From contig JAEMWC010000120.1 in NCBI GenBank assembly GCA_016490735.1, positions 130,001 to 194,000 on the forward strand: DNA of 64,000 nt, written 5' to 3'. The position numbers and the translations under genes are program-made. This document shows positions 55,880 to 64,000 of this stretch, piece by piece. The first letter of the stretch is position 1. Each line of letters starts with the position of its first letter. The notes beneath the pieces are model-generated. The model made no database searches and had not been told where the DNA came from. It saw only the letters and a program-made list of their open reading frames with translations. Origin of the DNA: Pachyseris speciosa (taxonomy: Eukaryota > Cnidaria > Anthozoa > Scleractinia > Pachyseridae).

Positions 55880-57480
55880 TTTGTGAAGTGTCCTTGTCAC
55901 TCCAGCCACATCCGACAAGCTTTACGTTGCTTGTTTTATTGATATGTGTTTTATTGATATGTGGGTACTAAAGCCTGAGCATTAGCAATGTTTCTTTAGA
56001 AACTAATCCCCTTTATTCGTGCTGATGAGGCCTACCAAGGCCGAAAAAGCTGTCCATGACTGTTAATGTTTGAGCTCAATCTTTGCTTTGGTAGATTTAA
56101 GGGGTAATGCCTGCTACCTTGTGATCTTAATGCCCTTAGGTTGGCTGCAGCTTACTTGATCACATAAATTTATGAAGTATCCTAAGAACAACATGATTTA
56201 CATGAGAAAAGCAGTGAAGTCTGTATCAAAACAAGGCCACCGCCAGCCTTGTTTCCATTCATAGGCCAGGTCACTGAGCATGCAATTGTAAAATGGGCTA
56301 TTTAATAGGAATTGAGTCAAGATGCCATGCCACAGAAAATTCAGCCAATCAGAATGTAGGAAAGTCGTTAAATATTCGTTGATATTCAACGTCGCTGTAA
56401 ACAATGATATTTTAATCGTGAACTAAGAAGCATTGTTCTTCTTGAAAGCTGCCGATTCGAGAATGTAAACAACCTTGACAATTGAGGCAGCTTTCCAAAC
56501 ACCGTCGCGACTTAGACGACCAACAGCTGACGGGAAGCACTGAACGATGATCAAACCTTATCCGTTATTTTTTTGACCTTAATCTTCAGAACAGTCTGAG
56601 TTAATTGTTGTTCCATTTATCTCTATCAAGCAATGGAAAACAGCTAAAACGTACGCGAAGTATTTTCAGTTAAACTTTTAGACGGAAACGGATAATATAT
56701 ACATGCACAAGTATAAATTGACTTCAAGCATATGGTTTTGAAAACATCTAAAACCGAATGCAAAGACTAACCACCGTAACGTTTCAGTCATGTTTTTCTT
56801 ACAAATTAGATGATTTCGGAATCTTCCTGAACATTTAGGCATTCGTTTCGCATCGATAAAGTGGTCTGCACTGGCTTGTAAAGTGGTAGCCTCTTACCCA
56901 GACCTAAGTGATGGCTGCAAACTAGAATACACCGACTTCCTACAGAGCCGCAAAAATTATCTTAAACATTTACTTACAATAAAACATGCATGGATTTGGC
57001 TGCTGCCCTCGCTGATAGAACCAAACATCTTGAAAAACAAGCAAGTATCGACCAGAGTTTTGAATATCTAGCCGACTTCCACCGATTCGTATACCGCATC
57101 GTCGTCGATATTGTAATCTGCCTCAAATCTAATTCCGCAGAAATAAGCAACACTTAAATCTCCCGTTCAAGTTTGTCAGTCGGCAACACCATCACCGAGT
57201 GCAAACTCGCGTGATATGTCTGAAATGTAATTAACTCATATTCTCTTCAAACCAGCCATTCAAAGCTATAAACACATTTGTGCTGATTTTCAGACCAAAC
57301 GAACGAACGGGTTTCGAAAAGGAACAAATCCTATTAGTGGACATTCTACTCCTTTACCTTGATGCTGCGCAATCAGGCTCGACCGACAATGGACATCCGC
57401 TGAGAAGAAACGCAAGAGCTTGTACTGAAACCAAACGAACAACCAACGTGGACTGAGGGCCTGTTTATATGGTCTCGGGT
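55880..57480. other. Region upstream of the Kelch gene, no gene seen
   Basis: 56085-56168 repeats the sequence at 49293-49376 (TTTGCTTTGGTTGATTTAAG, AGCTTACTTGATCACAT). No other supported feature. Confidence 0.4.
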
Positions 57481-57486
57481 ACCCGA

Positions 57487-57515
57487 GACAGCCCTCCCCC
57501 CCCCCCCCCCCCCCC
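57487..57515 (+). repeat. Poly-C tract
   Basis: An almost uninterrupted run of about 27 cytosines roughly 290 bp before the Kelch start codon. Its length is prone to sequencing error. Confidence 0.9.
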
Positions 57516-57802
57516 CGAGGGGCGAGCTATTTTTCCACTTATTTCTTTGAAATCTGATATCCTAAATAAATCCTCAGCTTGGGGACATCGCTTTCTTCAA
57601 AAGGTAAAAAAAAAAAAGGTTGACAGACTGATGGTGTGCGTGGTCACGTGACAAGAATGCTGTGCGTGATGTGCCTTTTGTGTGTGATGCAAGCTTACAT
57701 TTGCATGGAAATAGTCGCGCTTCGCTCGCTCCCAGGCTACAACACGTTCGCCTTGCTGACGCCTTGCACAACTTCATTGTTGACCGGTGTCACCGCATAC
57801 AG

Positions 57803-59932
57803 ATGGATTTCTCCTCGAAGACAGATCAAAATCAGGTGATTCTGGTAGTTAAAAATGGAAAAGAGTTTAAGGCTCACAGAGAGGTTCTTTCAGAGGCGAG
57901 TCCTTTCTTTGAAAAGGTTCTCAACAGCGATATGAAGGAAAGCAACGAAGGAATCATTCGACTGGAAATATTCAGCGATTCACAGATGACAGATATTCTG
58001 GATTTTATTTACACTGGTAATGTTGTCATTTCGGGTCAAGAGAGAGCGGAGAGCTTAATAGAAGTGGCCGATTATTTGTGCCTTTCAAGACTTAAACAAA
58101 AGGCTGGAAATTTTCTGCAAAAGAACTTGTCCGCTTCGAATTGTCTAGGTGTTTACCATGTGGCTATGAATTATCTATGCGAAGAACTAATCGCCAGCAG
58201 CCAGAAATTCGTCTACTCACACTTTTCTACCGTCACAGATTCGGAAGAGTTTATGAATTTGCCGTGTCACGAAGTTGAACAATGGATTTCCAGTGACGAC
58301 ATTTTAGTAAACGCAGAGGAAGACGTTTTCAAAATCATAGTTAGATGGACCGAGCACAACGAGAGCGTTCGAAGCGTGAAATTCAGCGAATTGTTTCGTC
58401 ACGTACGGCTGACTTTTGTAGCGCGTGACTTTTTAATGAACGATGTCGTGACCAGTTATCTTGTGAAGCAAAATAAAGAGTGCATGGATTGCGTGACTGG
58501 CGCATTAGCTTGGATCAATCGCGCGACTAACTGTGTTCTTCCTCGACCTCATTCTCCGCGGAAAGCGTTCCAGACAGATGTAATTGCGGTTACGGCGGGC
58601 GACGAGCCTGTTCAAATTTCCTTCTATATTCCTGACAAAGATGTGCTGTATTGTCTGCCACAAATAACTGACCCCAAACAGCTTCCAGAACACATAATTT
58701 CATGTCGTGGAAAGCTTTTCGTTGTTTCCCAAGATGCCGATAAATCGCATTTCTTCGACCCAGATTTAAAGCAGTGGTATCCAGCGCCATGGACGATGGC
58801 AGATTCCAAGCTGGAACTGCCTACTGATCAACAAGTATTGACCACGGTACTGGCTGTTGAGAACGCCGAGATTTGGTTCATTTTTGAAAACAATACCGAG
58901 AACTCGTCTTGGCTTTGGAAATTTGACCTGGATACCAATTCAGCGACCCCGTCAATCCGCTGGCTAGATAAAACATCTGCTTGTCTTGCTGTGGTGAACA
59001 GGTACGTCTATGAAAGATGTAATTTACTCAACACTGTCAGACCCAAACTCGGAAACGAATTCCGAGTTCTTCCAAGTCTTCCACAGGATCGAACCCAAGG
59101 CCTTCCGATTACTAGTTCGGCTGCTCTACCGCAGAGCTACGGGAGACTCGTGAAAGCTTGGGCCAGTAAACTAAGTTGTGTTGCAGCTCCTATAAGCTGT
59201 TAATTTCATTGGCGGTGATAGTGTCGCAGCCCTATTGTTTTAGGTCCATTGTTTCTGGTGTTTGTTGTTTTGTTCACCTGAAGGGTCGCAAGCCATTCAC
59301 GTGAGACCTTGCGAGGGCTACTACATCGCCCATGTGACAAACGTCTTTCATTCATTTAGCACGCAAGAAACTTACCATCTCACTCTATTCACAGGTACGT
59401 CTATGCGGTCGGCGGATTCGTAAACAACGGGAACGCGTCTTCCGTTGTTCCACAGTGCGCGAGATTTGACACGAAGCAACACACGTGGCAGAAAATAGCG
59501 AGTTTACAGAAAGCGCGGTATGACGCTTGCGCTGTTGCTACGAACGAGAAGATTTACATTGCAGGGGGCTGCGATGATAATAGGATTTTAAGAACGTGCG
59601 AGGTGTACAACATTGGCACAGATGAGTGGCATTCCATAGCTTCTTTGACGACACATCTTTTCACCGGGAGCTTAGTGTTGTTTGATGGAGTTCTGCATGC
59701 GTTTTGTCCCGGTAAGTCCTATGAGTGGAGAGTGGAGTGCTACGACGTGAAAAAAGGGAAGTGGGAAGTTAAGAAACGCGTTCCCACTCCCAAGAAAGGG
59801 TGGCAGCATTTGTTTGCTTGCTCATTTGCACTTTACAGAGGAGTGTTAGACAACCTCCAGGCCTTGTATGTTGAAGAAATGGAGAGGCCACAGCCAGCAG
59901 AGACAACGTTGACTCAATATGCAGCGATGTAG
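57803..59932 (+). CDS. BTB-BACK-Kelch protein (KLHL-type cullin-3 adaptor)
   Basis: Exon 1 is 57803-59001, exon 2 is 59395-59932, phase 2, about 578 residues, the usual KLHL length. The start is the first in-frame ATG (MDFSSKTDQNQV); the open frame before it has no ATG. A BTB domain (about 10-110: FKAHREVLSEASPFF, ILDFIYTGNV) mediates dimerisation and cullin-3 binding; a BACK domain (about 115-225: YLCEELIASSQKFVYSHF) follows; then Kelch repeats (about 270-560), the clearest being YVYAVGGF and KIYIAGGCDDN with TDEWHSI. KLHL proteins bring substrates to CUL3-RBX1 ubiquitin ligases through the propeller. Early blades are diverged. The intron is flanked by a direct repeat that contains both splice junctions. 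Confidence 0.88.
58998..59405 (+). other. 15-bp direct repeat flanking the Kelch intron
   Basis: ACAGGTACGTCTATG occurs at 58998-59012 and 59391-59405. Donor (AG|GT at 59001/59002) and acceptor (AG|G at 59394/59395) both fall within it, so the 378-bp segment between the repeats plus one repeat copy is removed exactly by splicing. Confidence 0.85.
59078..59150 (-). repeat. tRNA-derived sequence (SINE head) in the Kelch intron
   Basis: On the - strand GTAGCTCTGCGGTAGAGCAG resembles a tRNA D arm (A box) and GGGTTCGATCC is a B box; GTCTCCC and GGAAGAC can form an acceptor stem. The T stem is short and the anticodon loop has eight bases, so a working tRNA is unlikely. Confidence 0.55.
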
Positions 59933-60364
59933 AACTGCTGTAAGGTTTTAACTAAACACTTTAGGTTAGTGCCAAAAGTGACCAACATTTAACTTCTCCT
60001 TGGCAATATTACTAATATGTCAATGATAGAGAACATGGGAATGGAGGAAATAATTACCAGAAGTGAGTTGCCTTTGATGTTAAAACAAGAGGCTACAATT
60101 AGCCTAAACTCGGGCTTGCAAAAAACAGTATTGTATCCCTAACTTAGCGCTAAACAAAAGAATAGAGGGAAGTCTGTCTTTCTTACATCGGACGCATTGT
60201 GTTTAGCTTGTGTTGGAGTCTATTTCTTTAGACCCCTATCAACATATATTCCTCTAAAATACAGCTCAACCATTGAGAACAATAATTATAACACTTGTAA
60301 AAAATATTTCTAAAAGAACAAGAAAAAGAGAAACAGAAAAAATAAAGCCCGTGATATATACCAC

Positions 60365-60430
60365 TAAAAGACATCGAACCCGGGTTAGCTGCGTCACAGG
60401 CAGGAACAATGACCTTTAGGCCACAGAGGT
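60365..60430 (-). repeat. tRNA-like sequence, probable SINE head
   Basis: On the - strand TGTGGCCTAAAGGTCAT resembles an A box region and CCCGGGTTCGATG a B box, about 35 bp apart. There is no full cloverleaf. Confidence 0.4.
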
Positions 60431-60856
60431 TTATCGTTATGCAAGGTGATAAAAATAGTGTATTGATTCCAAAAAAAACTAAGCACACTTGTTTTCGCTT
60501 CGATGGATAATTGTTTGAGAAAGGAAACGTTTATCGAACGATATAGGATTTCTTCGCATAAACGTTAATGGAGTCTCGGTGAAATGTGAGTAGAAAATTA
60601 ATTAGCAGAGTGAAACTGTTTACAAATACGTCAATACAGGGTCATTTGAAACACAAGAAAGGAACGTTTCTGGACAGTTTCAAGTGACGCTAGTACATTT
60701 GTTAAAACTAATCGCTTATCATTTAAAAATTAAAGTCCAGAAATTGAGATATTGTGGAAAAATAGTAAATAAACTACCTGTCAAAGTCTCAGTGGTGTGT
60801 GATATCCGGTACTTGAGTTATTCAACAAAATGTACATCTCAATGGAGCGGATACGG

Positions 60857-61026
60857 GGAACACGGCAGTCCATCTGGAGTTAAATTTTGGTCATGTTAAA
60901 AGCTTTCTTCTCGCTGTTGAACTTGCAAACATTCACATAGACACTTCTCTTAACATATTAGTTGTTCAGACTTCAAAGACACAAGGTGAATCGACGTTTT
61001 CCGATACGTGACAACAGGCATCATTC
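60857..61026 (+). repeat. Local tandem duplication, intact unit
   Basis: Matches 61205-61297 continued at 63469-63553, which is the second unit split by a transposon. Shared text includes GGCAGTCCATCTGGAGTTAA, GAACTTGCAAACATTC and TTCCGATACGTGACAACAGG. Confidence 0.85.
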
Positions 61027-61092
61027 TTGCTGTTGATATGAGATTTACACTTCCGAATCACTCGGCCGTGAAAGGTCAAACTCCCTTTGTCT

Positions 61093-61199
61093 GTAGTCTC
61101 TAATTTTTGGCGCTCCCCTCGCGTCGCGTCTCCTGGCAACTTCGCGTGCACACGTGTCTTTCGCCCGCCCCACAATTCATCGCCAAAATTAGAGACTAC
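61093..61199. repeat. Short inverted-repeat element
   Basis: Ends GTAGTCTCTAATTTTTGGCG and CGCCAAAATTAGAGACTAC, about 107 bp, GC-rich centre. It lies between the two local duplication units. Confidence 0.75.
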
Positions 61200-61297
61200 T
61201 CACGAGGAAACACGGCAGTCCATCTGGAGTTAAGTTTACTCATATTAAAAGCTTTCTTCTCGCCGTTGAACTTGCAAACATTCGCATAGACACTTCT

Positions 61298-63468
61298 ATG
61301 GTGGCCTAGAACTGCCATAAGGATTTTTGGTGTTTTTTGATCTTTTTCTCTTATATTTTATTTTATTTTATTTTACTGATTCAATTTATTGTTTTTGTTT
61401 TATTTCATTTCATTCGTTTGATTTGATTTTATTTCATTTTCAAAAACAATTTCTCATGAAAATGAAATTAAAGCAAATAAAAACGCTTTGTCTAAAATGA
61501 AATTAATATGAAAGTAAAGTCAATTGAAAACAAATTAAATTAAAAGCAAATGAAAATTTTATCACCGTGGCCTAAAACTGCCATAGACCAAGATGCCTTG
61601 GGGGCGGCTTGTACTTCCAAGATGGCGGCGCCGAAGATCGACGTGTCTAGATACCCGGCAGCCGGGAACTGATTTGAAACAACTAGATACCCGGAAGTCA
61701 GAAATTTTGACCAATTTTCTCGAAACAGCTCGTTTAATTCCTCTAAGAACATAAGATGTTTGTTTAGAAATCTCAAGCGATTGCAAATATTGCCTTGGGT
61801 TAAAAGTAGAAGCGACTGTCGAGCTTGGGCGTAGAGTAAAATCTCAATGTTTTCGACACTTAGAAAATAATCAAATGAAGAATGATCCTCGCAGTTGTGA
61901 ACGCAATTTATGCAATTGCGAAACGGAAGCCTGAAAAAAAACCCCGTTGAAGTCCTGAATTTTTTTTTCAGGCTTCTTTTCGCAATTGCATAAATTGCGT
62001 TCACAACTGCGAGGATCATTCTTCATTTGATTTCATTTCCGCAGTTCATATATGATTCATTTCATATATCATTCACACTTAGAAAATACTCAAGTTCTGA
62101 CACACTGAGTCAACTCCCAATGAATATCTGCAGAAATTATCAACGAAGCCTCACCAGAGTATTTAGTGTTTGTTCAGAAATGCCAAGCGATTCTAAACAA
62201 AGGTTTAGTATTGTTGTGAACAAATTCTCCGAGCTTGCATTAAGAATATTCTTTAGAATCTTGACTCACGGGTACGGTTTTCAAAATACTAGATGCCCGG
62301 CAGTCGGAAATTCACGTCCAATATGCTCGAAATATCTCATTTAATTTTTGTAAAAACATCAGGAAGTTGTTTAGAAAACTCAAGCGATTTCAAACATTGC
62401 TTTGGGCTTGAAGTAGAGGCAACTGTAGAGCCTGGGGCATACAGTGAAATCTTCATAGTTTCGACACTTCAAAAATATTCAAGTTCTGACACACCGAGCG
62501 GACGTGACTGATCAGCTCTCGGGTAATATCGACAAAACGTGTTGTCTAAACCTCCCCCAGAGCATTTTCATGTTCGTTGGCATAAAATCCAAAGCGATTT
62601 TTAAGGAAGGTTTGGTATTTTATTGCATGAAATTTTCGTGCTTACACAAAGCATATTCTTTGGAATCTTCACTTATGGGCACGGTTTTCAAAATACAAGA
62701 TGCCCGTAGTCGGAAATTCGCACTGTACTTTCACGAAAATCTTTCTTGGCATCTGCTGAGTCTACTCGATTTCTATGTAAAATTATTAAGAGTCTATAGT
62801 CTTACCAGATATCCTCTATAGAAATGTTCCTCTGTGTTACAAAACACGTAAAAAATTTTATATTAAACGAGCTGTTTCGAGAAAATTGGTCAAAATTTCT
62901 GGCTGCCGCGTATCTAGCTTTTTGAAATCAGTTCCCGGCTGCTGGGTATCTAGACACGTCGATCTTATATCGAAGTATCGAAGACGCCTCTCTTAAGTTC
63001 TTATGCTCCAAGCATACCAATCGAAATCTCTTAACATAAAATCTAAAATCTCCTCGCGGCGAAGACCTGCTGTCACATAATCTTTCAGCTTTTCTCTCAA
63101 CTTTAAGTCGTCTTTCCAAGAATCCTGCCGCCGCCATCTTGGAAGCACAAGCCGCCCCCAAGGCATCTTGGTCTATGGCAGTTTTAGGCCACGGTGATAA
63201 ATTTTTCATTTGCTTTTAATTTGATTTGCTTTCAATTGACTTTACTTTCATATTAATTTCATTTTAGACTAAGCGTTTTTATTTGCTTTAATTTCATTTT
63301 CATAAAAAAATTGTTTTTGAAAATGAAATCAAATCAAATCAAATCAAACGAATGAAATGAAATAAACAAAAACAATAAACTGAATAACTAAATTAAAATA
63401 AAATATAAAAGAAAAAGATAAAAAAAAAAAAAACACCAAAAATCCTTATGGCAGTTCTAGGCCACCAT
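61298..63468. mobile_element. Long-inverted-repeat element with 8-bp target duplication
   Basis: ACACTTCT is duplicated at 61290-61297 and 63469-63476, and the unsplit local duplicate at 60952-60959 has a single copy. The ends are inverted ATGGTGGCCTAGAACTGCCA. The arms extend about 380 bp (AT-rich, then CCGTGGCC, CCATAGACCAAGATGCCTTG, AAGATGGCGGC, TCTAGATACCCGGCAGCCGG). The inner part holds repeated stretches and a nested hairpin. No protein domain recognised. hAT or Mutator-like by duplication length. Confidence 0.85.
61871..62030. mobile_element. Nested hairpin MITE
   Basis: Arms TCAAATGAAGAATGATCCTC and GAGGATCATTCTTCATTTGA fold almost perfectly over about 70 bp each, including ATTTATGCAATTGCGAAA. 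I recall this sequence as frequent in coral genomes, but could not check. Confidence 0.85.
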
Positions 63469-63553
63469 ACACTTCTCTTAACATATTGTTTGTTCAGACT
63501 TCAAAAGACACAAGATGAATCGACATTTTCCGATACGTGACAACAGGCATCAC

Positions 63554-64000
63554 TCTGTTAAAAATAGTTAGCGCTTGCGCAGAAACGCCGGAAGTGAGCT
63601 TTGTGGACGATACTCGACGACGAAAAAGAAGAACCGTCGGTAATCTTAGACCCGGGCGCCGCGCGAGACGCGGGCAGCCCGAGTAACAAATTCTCCCCCC
63701 TTTGTACCATAGGAAACATATGAAAACGGTGATGAGAATAAACATGTCGATATTGGAACCTAAAAGCAAAAGAGCATTAGTTGGCGCCTGGTGATCAGTA
63801 GTTCTTTATTGTCTCCTAGTCAGGAAAATTCGGGACGCGTCGATTACACTTTAGAGCGCATTCCCTTTCTCTCCTCCTCGACTCCTTGGCTCGTTCTTTC
63901 CAGGTTTGGGCTTTTTGCGCGCTTTCTCAACCGTCCAGAAAGGGATCACTTTCAGTCCAGCTTGTACCGTAAAGGATCAATTTGGCAAAAAGCCTCAATT
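63554..64000. other. Right edge of the window, no gene assigned
   Basis: The GC-rich stretch 63580-63690 (CCCGGGCGCCGCGCGAGACG) could be a promoter or part of another repeat. No splice-consistent coding segment was identified. Confidence 0.3.

Noticed and set aside
57662..57802. N-terminal extension of the Kelch protein
   Set aside because: The upstream open frame has no ATG, and the BTB domain begins normally after the ATG at 57803.
59078..59150. Functional tRNA gene
   Set aside because: A and B boxes are present but the T stem is incomplete and the anticodon loop has eight bases; a SINE head is more likely.
59002..59203. Read-through C terminus of Kelch exon 1 ending at 59203
   Set aside because: The frame runs into the intron, loses Kelch similarity after VVNR and passes a tRNA-derived repeat; splicing to 59395 restores the Kelch repeats.

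Overview
The window is nuclear DNA of an animal, most likely a hexacorallian cnidarian such as a stony coral. The host genes have spliceosomal introns, the host families present (TRIM E3 ligase, BTB-BACK-Kelch, an MRH-like membrane receptor) are metazoan, and the mobile elements (DIRS, pogo, Harbinger with a YqaJ exonuclease, Kolobok with THAP, RecQ-bearing inverted-repeat elements, many TTAA and TA MITEs) match what is typical of cnidarian genomes. The species call is inference; no database was searched.

Layout. Positions 545-21045 and 37986-44080 are two copies of one segmental tandem duplication, each holding the 3' end of the same gene on the + strand. The gene encodes a type I membrane protein with a signal peptide, a cysteine-containing luminal domain resembling mannose-6-phosphate-receptor homology (MRH) domains, a proline-rich stem, one transmembrane helix and a very short tail. 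Copy 2 is complete in seven exons (28442-40289). Copy 1 shows only its last three exons (603-657, 6089-6115, 15532-15668); the rest lies upstream of the window. The copies differ mostly by transposon insertions, so each copy supplies the empty site for insertions in the other. Copy 1 carries a 9 kb DIRS-type retrotransposon (itself hit by a pogo-like transposon and a MITE) and a 1.8 kb inverted-repeat element carrying part of a RecQ-like helicase. Copy 2 carries a piggyBac-type element, several MITEs and an expanded minisatellite.

Between the copies are a foldback repeat, a MITE and a 2.8 kb Harbinger-type element (23802-26605) with a decayed transposase and a convergent decayed YqaJ-type exonuclease. 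Intron 3 of copy 2 holds a GA-rich satellite with higher-order structure, split by an antisense LINE that is itself interrupted by a hAT-like MITE.

Downstream lie a TRIM gene on the - strand (45152-48354), two abutting TTAA-flanked elements (49380-53417 and 53422-55875), a BTB-BACK-Kelch gene on the + strand (57803-59932) whose intron is flanked by a 15-bp direct repeat containing the splice sites, and a 2.2 kb long-inverted-repeat element (61298-63468) whose empty site is preserved in a nearby local duplication.

The three host genes read through cleanly once spliced. Almost every transposon gene is broken by frameshifts, stops or insertions, which suggests genuine decay rather than uniform sequencing error.
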